Source of the DNA: Larus michahellis
Lineage: Eukaryota > Chordata > Aves > Charadriiformes > Laridae
Assembly (NCBI RefSeq): GCF_964199755.1
Contig: NC_133913.1
Coordinates: forward strand, 6,364,201 to 6,428,200
Length of the DNA: 64,000 nt
Direction of reading: 5' to 3'
The notes under the pieces are model-generated. The model searched no databases, had not been told where the DNA came from, and saw nothing but the letters and a program-made list of their open reading frames with translations. This document shows, piece after piece, positions 26,621-38,847 of this stretch. The position numbers and the translations under genes are program-made. Within the stretch, counting starts at the first letter, position 1. Each line of letters starts with the position of its first letter.

Positions 26621-29600
26621 TTCTAGAAAAAAGACAGAATTCTGTAAATGACAATATACTTGAAAACCAAAACTGTCCACTTTACACGTCCTATGCGGAC
26701 AAACTCAGATGCCGACGATATAACAAGAAAAAAAGTACATGCACATAAACTTACTTCTGGGTTTGGCTCATCCAGGTGTTTTTAATTAAACATTATGCAG
26801 TAGGAAGCGTTGGCCTCTTTACAGCTGGAGAAACTCTCAGAACTTACTTTACACTCTCCAGGCTGTAACAGGCCCTCAAATAGGAGTTCACTGGCTCCAG
26901 GTGGTATGACCACAGTTTATTGCAGAGAGTTTTCTGCTCTTCCCCAGCAAACAATCAAAACATTCTCACAAAGGTCCAGGAAGAGTTCCACAGAAACCAC
27001 TCCAGACACCATACAGTCCTGGAAACGCTAATATGTAGTGTTGCTTTGCAGATGCAAGACACGTGCTTGTGGTGCAGAGGACAAATTCCTGGAACTTGCT
27101 CTGTTCGGTGTTTCCTGGCTTTCACTGAAGCGGGACTACAATAGTTCCTGCTACAGCGAGGCCTGGATTCACACAAATCTGCCATTTTTGCAGGGTGTTT
27201 CCCCACCCCTTCGTTTACAGTTGGCACAAAACATCATACGTAGACAACTCTTTGTTGCAAATGCACATGCTTGTTTTAAGGCATTAAATCTAAGGGACAA
27301 GACTTTAGCGGCACGTGCAACCCCCCACGCTGTCCTGTTTCCCACTGTCACTTCTCTGATCAAGAACCTAATCAGACCCTACCTCCTCTACTTAAAATCA
27401 TCCCCCTTCCCCACCCTGCCACTTAAAACTGATCATTTGCTGTTTCAAGAGTTCTCCTGCTGTTTACAAACCACCAACGCAAACAGAACTTCACAGATGT
27501 TGACATTTTAATTTGGTTTGGCAGATTCAGCCTGACCCTATGGCAACTGCAGTCACTGGACTGCGCAGAAGCCATGCCTGCACAGCCCCGGAAGTACCAG
27601 GTTTAGTCGCTCCAAATGAGAAATAAGACAGTCATCCCTCAAAGCATCTTTAAGCTTCTGCTTTGCTGCTAATGGCAGATAACGGCCTGATTTCAGCATC
27701 AGACACTTCAACAGGGGAAGCTCCCTCTCACCTCCAGATGTAGTTTGATAATTTTTTTCCCCAGAAGCGCTGGTTTAAGCAGCCCTAGTTTCACCCCTGC
27801 TTTGACTTAGCTGCGCCTGACAGCGAGCAGAGTCGCACAAGGCAAGGAAATCATTTGGTTTAAGGGGGAATGGTGGCGAAAGGCGTTAGTGCGGATGGTG
27901 TGGAAGGACTTGTTTGAATAGACAGAGCCCAAGTGGCTGGGGAGCGGAGCTGGTTAAGTTAGACCGCTGTAAAGAAGGGCCTGTTAAGAACATGAACAAA
28001 GAATACAGAGGATGCTTCAAAGCAAGGATACAGAGGATGATCCAAGCACCAGATTCCCTCAGAAGGTGCTCTCAAGGAGGCAGGTGTTATATACTACCTC
28101 TCCTGTCCATGCAGCGGTGGCCATAAAGCACTGCTGCAGCCACAGATTTCAGCAGCTGCCACCAGCTACAGAAGTCACAGTGCCAAAACCACAGGCATAG
28201 TACTTACAATCTTTCCATGATACGGCGTACGGGAAGGACCCAGGGGCACGTACTCTCGAAGGCAAGCAATTCTTTTGTTCACAGGTGGTACTGGAACTGA
28301 AAGACTTCAGTTACTTCTCCTGACAAGTGCACTTGCTCAAATTTATGCATTTTGCTATAGCATGGAGGAGAGCAAGGACATAAGGGGATGATGGTACTTC
28401 GCCACTCGTAGGTGGTGGTGCTTAGAAGAGTTATAAACACCCTAAACATTAGAAAGTTTTCCAAAACGCATAACAAGTGAAACCAGATGTCGTTGTTGTT
28501 ATGGAAGGAGAGGTTTATTACAGTTGAGCTCATACAGAACTACAGAGCTGTCAGGTGCAGGACTGTTGCTGCATATGGGCTTAGATGAACCTTAAAACGT
28601 GCTCTGGCAACTCCAGTGGTACCATCACATGTTGCACACAGCGTGCAGTCACGATCCACTGTCAGATCAATGAAACAAGTCAAGGCAGCTCCATCCAGTT
28701 TGCAGCTGGCCATTAAGCTCCTCACTCCCCCAAATCGTGCTTATGCTTTGCAAAGGGCAAGAGGGGGGGATTTCTCCTAACACAGGGCCCTAATGCCTGC
28801 ACATCTGCCAAGTCTAAGGCGGCAGGAGGTCCCAAGGGACTGCTAGCTAACCATTAGCTCAACAGAAGCTCAGTAACTGTTTGAAAAGGCTCCAGAGGGA
28901 GGCACCTGGCCACGTTTCGAAAGTCAGCATAACAGCTCTGCACCTTGCTCCCCTGCACACTGACCAGACATCCAGCAGGAACCGAACATACGCCATGGGC
29001 AGGAAGAGCACCCTGCCACGTGCATAGAAGAGCACAGAGTATCTGTGTTCCTAAGGGCTTCCTTCTCTTGTACAGGCAAGTCATATGAGAAAGCGAGTAG
29101 CACCGAGCCAACACTCTAAGAACGTTCACTGTTAATCAGTATCTCTCCTCCCAGCGTTTGTGCAGCAGCAAAGCCAGCTCATGTCCAGCCATCAAGGCCG
29201 AGTTAGGAGTAGGCTGCAATATTCCTCTATACAAGACATTGTTGTAAGGAATAAAACTTGCATTCACTACCTGTTTACGCCAGAATTGGTCATGCCCCAA
29301 ATAAAAGGAGAATCTGACTGCTCTGACGACTCTGCAAAAGGAAACAGATGTTGTGGCTCAGAACTAAAACTCCAGCAACCACCATGAGAACAGGAATCTC
29401 TCTGTCGTATTTCTACATGTTCCAGACAGACTAAAAGTTGATCTAATGATGAATGTGTTTGCTTCACTAAGATTTAACTGAGCAACATAAAAAGTTATGG
29501 TGTTCCCATTGTCATCACTGCGCACTAAGTACAAAAGCTTACGTGGGAAGGAGCAGATGCTTGGAAATATATCTCCGTACCAATTACGGCAGGCATGTTG

Positions 29601-32600
29601 AATAGTTCCCTATACCAACAAAAGCCTGCAAGGTGGAGAGATGCATGGTTTCAGGAATAAACATAAGCAAGGTATCCTAAAGGCAGAGTGTGGCAGATGG
29701 GGAAGTTCCTCACCTGATTCCCAGTCTTCCTCGCACGGAGGTGCCTGCCATGTGCTCACAGCATTCATCTGCTCTCTCTGGAAGCCACAGGACTGATTCA
29801 CTTCAGGAAGAGAGAAAACTCGGTGACTAGCAGTCAATCCTGCTTCAGAGGCATTAAGTGCTTTGGATCAAGCTGTAAAACAGCCCTTGACTTAAGAGGA
29901 AACCCTGCACAGTGCAAACAGGTTAGGTACACCCAAGAGCCAGGTACTGATCTGAAATCGAGCAATTTCCAATTCACCTTTTTCAATTAACAGGAAAAGA
30001 CTCTGTCCCCTGGAACTCTGCAGCAGGAATGCTTGAGTGAAGAGGAAACCGGCTCAGAGGAATACAGGCATCACTGCAAGCCTTAGTGCAACTCCACAGA
30101 ACATAGAAACCCATCTATCTATTGTAGCGTGGCAATAGTTAAAAAGCCACTACAGGAGATGCAAAAGACACTGCATAGCACGGGATGCCTCACTAAATAT
30201 TTTGGGCATTTTGGATAGACCCCCTCCCACCTTGTCTCACTGGGCGGGAGACTGAAATCTTAACTGTACAGCAGAGGAAGCAAGAGCAGTAGCAGAGCTG
30301 CTTAGAGGAGGAATCGCCCCATCTCTTGGTGGGAGTGAACTATTCAGGTTGCCCTGGAGGACATGACCTGCAGGGGTCTGCATAGCTTAGACACCTCTTT
30401 GGTAGAAATCAACTTTTCACATGGCACCAGTGGTCAAGCCTCAACAAAGCCGTACAAAAAGAAGGGCCCATCCCTCTGGTCATTAAAGCAACCCAGCTCC
30501 TGCTGGGGGTTCTTCAATGCGCACGGTCTAGCGTACAACCTTTCTTATTCAACAAGCCTGGGAACAAAATATGTGCAAGGCTTACCGGGAGTATCTGTGA
30601 TATTCTCCTGAACCTCCCCAATAAATCAAAGCAAATAAGACTCAAGTTTCCCCAAAGCTGCTGTGCCACACAAAACTACAGACAGTAATTTGACCTCCAC
30701 TTTTTGGTTATTCTATGAGATATCCTGACAAACAGGTGACCTCAGTCCCCAGGATGAACAAACATCTCGGAGGACTCAGGGTTCTCTTACCTATATCTTG
30801 TTCAAGGATCCCTTTGTCGTTGCACTTCATTATGTGATCGCTGAGGTCAGCTTGACGAACTAGATGGCGAGCGTTGAAGGGGCACGTGGCCAATTCCTTT
30901 GCAACTTCAGGGTAGCTCTAGACAAGGGAAAACCAAAATCACATGCCATCTCTCAAGTTCACTTATCTCTTCCTAATCTATAGGAAAAACATGAGGATAT
31001 TTGTGATGTTGCTTTAAAAAAAAAAAAAAGACTAAATAAGGAATGGCAATATATTTTTAAGACACTTAGTAAAAATATAAGGGGAAACTAACATGACTGT
31101 TCTCTAAAACACAATTCACTGAGAAAGTGAGCCACCCTTGAGCTGACTGAAATGAAACACAGCCTCAGCTAAACACCCTACAATTTGCTGCAAATACTGG
31201 CAATATGGTTGCATGGCTTAAAGCACAGATGAAACTATTTTAAAAACAGTATGGGAGAGATGTTAGGCAAATCTAAACAATTCAAATATTCCTTAAACCT
31301 TTCAAAACATCAAATAAGCTGGCAGCATCCCACCCGCAGACACTGGTGCTACAGGATTACCACGCAAGTAAAACCTTTTTATCACAGACACAGGTTCTAC
31401 TGGCAGCGCTCAGCTCTCACTATGGTAAATTAGTTCACCCCCTGCAAACGATACAGCCTTTATTGGGAAAAGCACAACTTTGCCAATGCCCCAGTGTCTG
31501 CCTGGTTCTGACTGGTGCAGCTCTGCTGGTCAGGGGTCAGACCTGCGCCTGAGGCAGACGCAGAAGTGCCTTGTACAGACGCTGCCCGAGACAGCGTCTC
31601 CTCCACTACCGCCGGTATGTGACTGCAGAAGTTGTCATCACCAGGTCTACATGGCCAGGGTTGCCGAGTCCTCATGTGTCCATCATTCGCTTCATCTAGC
31701 TTGAGGAAACTATTCTGGCTGCATAGCAGAAGCTTTGCAATACTAACGCAGTTCATGCTAACCGGATTCAACTTTCTGTGCTGGCAGGGTCCCCGTTTGC
31801 GTGGCATGGCTGCATTTTGCACAAAGCAATGGGAAGCTGGCTTTGCAAAAGGAATTCAACAAACAAACAAGCAAGAAGGACAATTTCTGCCCAGACGCTT
31901 GCCCTGCAAATAATCACACAGTGGCATCTTCAGGTAGATCAGATAATAATCCCTGAGCCCTTCTTCTGTTAATTACTTACAGACACCAACTGCATCTGAT
32001 AGTCTCACTAGTGACAGTGGTGATCACTATCTCACCTCATCTGCCTAATTAGTTATGCTTGTCAAAACTGTCTGGTCATCAGTTATGCAACACAAGAACA
32101 AAACCAACATGGTTACAAGTTTACTTGACAACATTGTTCACCCGGCTCACATGTACGTTCTGGCCAAAATTTGCAGAGGATGAACAAGTAAAATTTCAGC
32201 CCTCTTGAATGCTGGAGGTACTTGCAACTTAGCTCTTCTCACCACTTTTACCTGTTTCTTAATATTTTTTAAGGCACTACTTCCACCAAAAGGAATTGTT
32301 TATAAGTACTGATAACAGGACACACACCCTCCAACTGCATCTTAACTAGATGGCACAGCACTGCTATACTATTTTAAAAACATATTGCCAAACTTAAAGA
32401 GGAACAATCGGTTTTCAAAAGGTCTCAGCAAAAACCCAAAGCTCAATCAGATGCTACCACTTGGCAGACTTAAAGAAAACAAACAAACCATGAGGACAGA
32501 GGAGAAGCGAGGAAGGAATGCTTCCTATTAAATGATTTGTATTCAAATTCTGGATAAAAGACAGCAGAGAGGGAAAAAGTCTCCTATATGTGCTGAGCCC

Positions 32601-35600
32601 AGGATATGCAGTTTCCGACAGACGCACATTAAATAGTTATTAGTAAAACAAAACAAAAAACAACCCTAGCCTTGCCATGCAGCTGCATCTTCAACACTTA
32701 AAGAATGAATTGCAACATCCCAACATTTCTACTCTGACTAGCCAGAAGGGGTGCACATAACTTGGACTGAGTGCTCCAACTGTACCTGACATCCATGTGA
32801 GCTGCTGGAAGAGACCAGAACTTCCTCCCTGACCCAACCATAAAGAATCTGTATCTCCATTCAACAAAGCCACACTGGTCTTTGGTGAATTAACATGTGC
32901 TTGAAGCCATTACTAATCAAATAATAAAGTTATATGAAATGAACACTAAACAAGGCTATTTGTCAGGAACTCACTCCACCCAGACAGAAAACGCCAACAA
33001 GAATGAGAACATGCGCGTTATATTTATGCATACAGAATTACTGCCACTCAGTGCCCTGTTTGGCAATCGGGCTTACCTTCCTACACTTTACAAGGTGATA
33101 GGGAAAGCGCCCGGCTCTGATTCGATGGTGCTTATTATACGGACATTGTATTAACCTCTCTGGATCCAAATCATCTAGTAAAATGGAAGAACAGAGAGAA
33201 AAAAAAACACAAACTAGTTAGAAAGACAGGATCTAGCATCACTAACACAGCAAAGCAGGAAAAAAAAACATAGGCTGTGATCTTAGGGAGTTAAACCAGT
33301 TCTTATTTTGAAACCACTCATTAAGGCAGGCATCTGTTTTGCATAACCAAAGAAATTCATTTTGAAGTTTGTGGTGACTGGGATGTTAGTCAAAACAGAC
33401 TGAGAATATTGAGTAGCACTGAGCATAATAACTCTTTAAGTTACCATATTAGGTAGGTAACCACACTTACTCAAAGTGAATGAGGCCAGCAGTACTTTTC
33501 CAGCTATGTTAGAGGAGGATCAGTGGGATGACGACACACCCACCAGTGCCCTCAGGAGCATCGTCAGCCTGAACCAAATCTGTTTTGATCAACAGCTACT
33601 TTTGCTGGAAACGCTGCCAGACAATGTAGTTTCATTTCTGTGGAAGTAGCCTGCTGAACATGGTGCATGTGACTTCTAAGTGAAATTCTTCATAAGTCAC
33701 GCAATTATTTAGGAGCTGAGGAGCTACTAAACCAGCTAAAACACCTAAGAATCTAGGCACTGAACAGTGAGGCAGTATGAGTCCACGCATGCATGATATA
33801 AATTTTTTATCTATCTCTAGATAAAGTATATTAAAATATTAATATCTCTATTAAAAAAACACATTTCCATATTCTCAGTGAGCAAGAGGAGCAGCGAGGA
33901 GATACAGGTCCCTTCTTCTGCCTGGGCGTCTCTTTGTGGGGCACACATCAGGGACCCAGACCAGGCTTCTTTCATCCTTTCTGCTCCGCCACTATTTTTG
34001 CAGAAGCTTTTGGCACATTTAGGATTACACAGTAGCTTAAACGGATCTAAGCATGGGCTGCTGCTGTTTAGGCTCTCCCCCGCCATCGCATCCCCTTCTC
34101 TTACACATGCATTGGTACTCAGTTGTCTCAAGAGGTAGGTCAGGGAGCTCTATCAGCCCACAGGCTGTCAGCTAGATAAGATAAGATAAGCTAAGCTAGA
34201 TAAGTCTGTTCACACGGAGCAGACTTCATGCTGTGAACCAGTAGGAAGGAAGGAAGGAAGGAAGGAAGGAAGGACGGACGGACGAACCCAATCCTTCTTC
34301 CCATCTCAGCTGTGCCGCGCTGCTGCTGTCACCTCTGCCACCTGTGAGCACCTCTTGCCTCCATTACCCAGTTTAGGTCATTAGAACAGCTGAAAACTAA
34401 AGATGACTTCATCATTAAGAAGGACTGACGAGCTTTGTACTGGTTCAGCTGCCCCTGGAAGAGCAATCAGAAGTGGTTTCTGTCTGTGAACTGGCTCAAC
34501 ACAAGATCAGACCAAGTGCATTACCAGCAAAAGGAAGGAGACAGAGACGAGTACCAGACGAAGAGGAAAGCCCTCACCACAGTACATAAAAGAGCAAACA
34601 CAAAAATCACAGGAGCTGTCTGGATTGGGTAAATAGGTGCAGTTAACACAAGGCTGCAATAAGCAAAGCCTCTGTGGCACCACAGCAATGCCAAGTGCAA
34701 ATGAGATCCCCGTCCCTCGCCACATTGCATGCAAACACAAATCCACAACAATCCAAAAAATGCATATCTGGAGTCTGCTGAGCCAACAGCTATAGGCAGG
34801 AGCAGCACTTTAACCAAATTAAGTCACTTTACTCAGATACTTCCCAAAGGCCAGAACCCATCCACATCAGAAGCACGCCTGATGTGGTAACCACATATAA
34901 CACTGGCCTAGTTAAAATATTCAGCAAAGCACTAGAATCATAGAATGTGTTGGGTTCGAAGGGACCTCTAAAGGCCATCTAGTCCAACCCCCTGCAGTGA
35001 GCAGGGACATCTTCAACTAGATCAGGTCGCTCAGAGCCGCATCCAGCCTGGCCTTGAATGTCTCCAGGGATGGGGCCTCCACCCCCTCTCTGGGCAGCCT
35101 GGGCCAGTGTCTCACCACCCTCAGTGGAAAGAACTTCTTCCTAATGGCTGATCTAAACCTGCCCTGCTCTAGTTTAAACCATTGCCCCTCGGCCTATGGC
35201 TACATGCCCTTGCAAACAGCCCCCCGCAGCTTTCCTTGAGCCCCTTTAGGGACTGGAAGGGGCTCCAAGGTCTCCCTGGAGCCTTCTCTTCTCCAGGCTG
35301 AACAATCCCAGCTCTCTCAGCCTGTCCTTACAGCAGAGGGGCTCCAGCCCTCGGATCATCTTCGTGGCCTCCTCTAGACCGGCTCCAACAGGTCCCTGTC
35401 CTTCTTGTGCTAAGGGCTTCAGAGTTGGACACAGTACCCAACAACCCCAACTCTCTCAGCCTGCCTTCATCTTCTCGGCTCAGGCACAGAGTACGGAAAC
35501 TGACCCAGGCCTGCTGTCGTGGGGCGGGGCCGGGCCGGGCCGGGCCGGGGCCTGCCTGGAGCAGAAGGCAGACACCTTCCCCGACACCTTCCCCTTCCCC

Positions 35601-35653
35601 TTCCCCCCTGCAATCCCACCCCGGGCCTCACCAAAGTCATCCTCCAGCTCCAT
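26621..35653 (-). CDS. GTSF1: GTSF1-like double CHHC zinc-finger protein, seven exons (last holds only the stop)
   Basis: Coding exons in minus-strand order are 35653-35632, 33174-33077, 30917-30791, 29800-29714, 29331-29271, 28296-28208 and 26622-26621. They join to 486 nt (161 aa plus stop) with GT-AG introns throughout. Two U11-48K-type CHHC zinc fingers are visible: Cys18-His24-His34-Cys38 and Cys52-His58-His68-Cys72. The second includes [10 protein letters not shown], nearly as in GTSF1. An acidic, Trp-bearing tail follows ([18 protein letters not shown], then [12 protein letters not shown]). In animals GTSF1/Asterix proteins bind PIWI Argonautes and support piRNA-guided transposon silencing in germ cells; mammalian GTSF1 is about 167 aa. 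The first six exons are well supported. The terminal exon is inferred: T from exon 6 plus AA after a TTTTTTCTAG acceptor makes TAA, so the C-terminus could differ. The multi-exon structure and sequence favour GTSF1 over the intronless GTSF1L. Confidence 0.85.
34243..34284. repeat. (GGAA)n/(GGAC)n microsatellite
   Basis: A run of GGAA units changes into GGAC units. It lies in intron 1 of the GTSF1-like gene, close to an AGATA/AGCTA-rich tract at about 34172-34203. Confidence 0.9.
34934..35445 (-). mobile_element. CR1 LINE, 3' fragment in intron 1 of the GTSF1-like gene
   Basis: Antisense to the plus strand, and therefore in the same orientation as the host gene. About 510 bp from the terminal AGAATCATAGAATG tip through the pol C-terminus. 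Its 5' truncation lies about 190 bp from coding exon 1. Confidence 0.88.
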
Positions 35654-35920
35654 GGCGGAGAAGGGCTCCGCGGAGCGCCAGGCCTGAAGGTCGGGGATCG
35701 GGATAGGGGCCGGGGCCGCTCCGCCAGCGGTGGCGGCCTCGTGGTCTCAGCGCCCGCGCGCCTGCGCGGCTGTTTCCTAGCAACCGCCCCCTCCCCGCCC
35801 GGGGCCCCTTCCGCCGGGGGGCGGTCGCCGGGGCAACGCCGCGGCTGGGGCCTCTCTCAGGCGCCATCTTCCCCGGGCCTGGGCCTGCGGGCGGCCCGGC
35901 TGCTGCAGGGCCAACTACGC
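35450..35920 (-). promoter_or_regulatory. CpG-rich promoter of the GTSF1-like gene
   Basis: A GC/CpG-dense block surrounds the start codon at 35653 and continues upstream on the minus strand to about 35920. It includes GGGCC runs at 35526-35550. No TATA box is seen. CR1 pieces abut it on both sides (34934-35445 and 35928-36230). Confidence 0.65.
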
Positions 35921-35927
35921 GTCATAA

Positions 35928-36230
35928 ATCATAGAATCATAGAATCGTCGAGGCTGGAAGGGACCATCATGATCATGGAGTCCAACCATCAACCCAACAC
36001 TGCCCAAAGCACCACTAACCCATGGCCCTCAGCACCATGTCTGCCCGGCTTTTAAATACCTCCAGGGATGGCGATGCCACCACTTCCCTGGGCTGCCTGT
36101 TCCAATATTTAATAACCATTTCTGTGAAGAAATTTCTCCTAATATCCATCCTAAACCTCCCCTAGCACAACTTGAGGGCATTTCCTCTTGTCCTGTCACT
36201 TGTTACTTCGGAGAAGAGACCGCCCCCCAC
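35928..36230 (-). mobile_element. CR1 LINE, 3' fragment upstream of the GTSF1-like promoter
   Basis: A different CR1 subfamily, with tip AATCATAGAATCATAGAATCGTCGAGGCTGG and a TCCAGGGATGGCGATGCCACC body. It is about 300 bp long and 5'-truncated near the TCTTGTCCTGTCAC position. Confidence 0.88.
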
Positions 36231-38684
36231 CACTCCACAACCTTTGAGTAAGGCCGGCCTGGCGCCAGGGCCCTCCTCGCCACCAGCGCTCAGGATGGGG
36301 ACTGAAAACTTGGACCCCCTTCCTAAGGTATGGAGAGCGTGTCCCTGCCCTGGATGTCTTGCAGGAGGCTGCTGCTGAGGGAGTGGGAAGGCGGCTGAGG
36401 GCATGGTGGAGCCACGCAGTGTGCAGCTCTCGTGGGTGGCCTGATCTGACGGGCTGTTTACACAAGTTTGGAGCAAGGCGATTCGGTTACCTTGCTTGAT
36501 TTCTGCTCCCACAGGTCTCCCACTTCGAAGGCTCTGAGCAAACAGACAGCTTTGAATGAAGGCCATGTTTTTACACCCTGCTTTTGGGTACATGTGACGC
36601 AGGAGGAAGAAACCTGAGGTTATACTGTCAAATGAAATCAGATATCCATGCTGCTTCTTCTCCCTGCATTACTGGGTTCAAATCCACTCACTTCTGCCTC
36701 ATGATTGCCTCATTTTGCAACCAAAATGTAAATGTTATTCATTCCAGAGGCTAGTCCAGCCCAAACCACGACATCAGTGGATGTAGAAATGGATGGAGAG
36801 ACGCTTTTTGGAAGCAGAAGGCTGGCGATGCAGGGGCTTGGATTCTGCAAACTGCCACCCTTCAGCTGCAGGATCCCCCATCCAGGCACCCCAGTGGCTA
36901 GAGCACAGCCTCTGCTTGGTCACGGGCTCGTGTGGGCTGTGTTCAAGAGCAGGTGTCACGGCTGCCGGTGCTGCTGTGGAGTGGGACACACAGGCCTGGA
37001 GAGCAGGGATGTGTGTGGAAGATGGCTGGTTAGGGGTTCATGAGCTCCTCAGAGTCATGGACATGCTGTGCTCTGTGAGGGCATCCCTGCCCTGATGTTA
37101 CATAGTGCCTTTCAGGGGTGAGGGAAGGAAACCTGAATGTCTGGAACAAGAGATGTGTTTTCCACAGCATGGAAAACACATGGTCTCAGCTTCTCGCTCG
37201 AGTCCCCCCTTTCTCCAGGGCAAGAAGAGGCAACCAAAATCTGAAAAGAGTTTGCTGCACTTTGGAGGTCAGTGTAGACACCAGTGTGTTGCTCCCTTGC
37301 AAATTTTCCTGGTAAAAACATGTCAGGACCATCACAATTTAGCTGCACGGACCTCATCCATTCCCATCCACCACACAGACCTTGATACTGCACACGAAGC
37401 AATTTGTCTTCCAGGGCTGCATCTCTGCCATGACCTTTCACTGGTTCCAGTAGGGCTCTGAGCTGGAAAGCCCCTCTCAGAGAGACATTTGCAGCTAGTT
37501 CAGGTGAATTTAGGATCCATGGACTGAAGACATATCCGCAGAAAGGGCTGCTGTTAGACTGAGGCTCGGGCTCTCTTATGCTGTCCACTCTGACACAATG
37601 AACCCTCCCCAGAGGCGTTATGAAATCTCTCCACGAGCTCCGGACAAGCAAAGGGTCTCAGCACTGCCCCAAGCAAGTGGTTGGTCTCCCAGGATCCCAG
37701 TGGGGTGTCCCCAGCTCTCTTCTCTTCCTATGCATGTGAATTTGCAAGGCTGGAGGGAGAATTTCAACCCGTCCTGGCTCCTCTTGGGCACTGGAAAGTC
37801 TCCTACCACTATCTCTCCCCAGCATCCTCCCTGGTAAGCATCCCCTAGAGCTGAAGGATCTCCAGTCCCTGCTGAGGGTGAGTCACTGCTGTCCTGATGT
37901 GCCTAAGGTCCACTGAAGCCATTGTTTACTTTCTGGCTGACTGTCCCCTCTGGGCTTGCATTGCTGAGACGCCTTTTCATCTTCCATTTGTCTGTCCATG
38001 AGAAAGCAAACTCCTCTACCCTGTTCTCTGACTGCAGCAAATCTGCTGTAGATGCCAAGTTAGGGGGACACAGCTACTCTGGTCAGGTAGAAACACTTCG
38101 GGACAAAGGGCAAACCCAGAGATTACAGACCCTAGAGAAAAAGTCGACTTGTGCTTGCACTGCTGGGCAAGTCACACACACGGAATGTTTTTACTTCATA
38201 GTCCTCCTGGCATTCATCATGCCGTAAGATTATATATCCATGACAGTGATATTCATGATCACTGCTCTGCCGTGTGCTGCACCAACATACAAGCATGGCC
38301 AGCATTTTCTTACAAAACTTGCTTTGCATTGGTATGTCCTCCTGTACATCCCCACTCCCTCTAAAGGGAATTAAACCTGTTGCAGCTGAACAGGTTTTCT
38401 CTGTAGTGAGACAGGTAGGGGGTGGGAGGATGGATGGCTTCTGATTTAGAACCTAGGTAGCTTTTCTGCAAAGAAAATAATGCTTTTTAATTTTCTCCCT
38501 CTGAATTAGATTTTGGGAACAATTTGCTGTGAAGCTGAAAACATTATCTTGTCCTCCATCATTCTGCCTCTACTTCTATCCTCCCTGGACAATATATGCT
38601 CACAGCCCACGTCTCCTCAAGGCAATAGCCCTTTCTTGGAACTGACTACAAATGAGGAGACTACAATCCTAGAATCATAGAATC
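36231..38684. other. Intergenic, nothing recognised
   Basis: 2.45 kb with only short, unrelated reading frames on both strands. No splice-consistent gene, known repeat or RNA gene was identified. Confidence 0.4.
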
Positions 38685-38846
38685 ATAGGGTTGGAAGGGA
38701 CCTCTGGAGATCATCCCGTCCAACCCCCCTGCCAGAGCAGGGTCACCCAGAGCAGGTTACACAGGAACGCATCCGGGCAGGTCTCCAGAGTTGGAGATTC
38801 CCCCACCTCTCTGGGCAGCCTGTGCCAGGGCTCTGCCACCCTCAAA
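38685..38846 (-). mobile_element. Older CR1 LINE, 3' half (split by insertion)
   Basis: The 3' tip (AATCATAGAATCATAGGGTTGGAAGGG) through TCTGCCACCCTCA. By comparison with the intact relative at 18705-19297, the next bases should read ACAGCAAAGAAGTTCCTCC. That continuation is found only at about 40745, past a younger CR1. Confidence 0.85.
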
Positions 38847-38847
38847 G

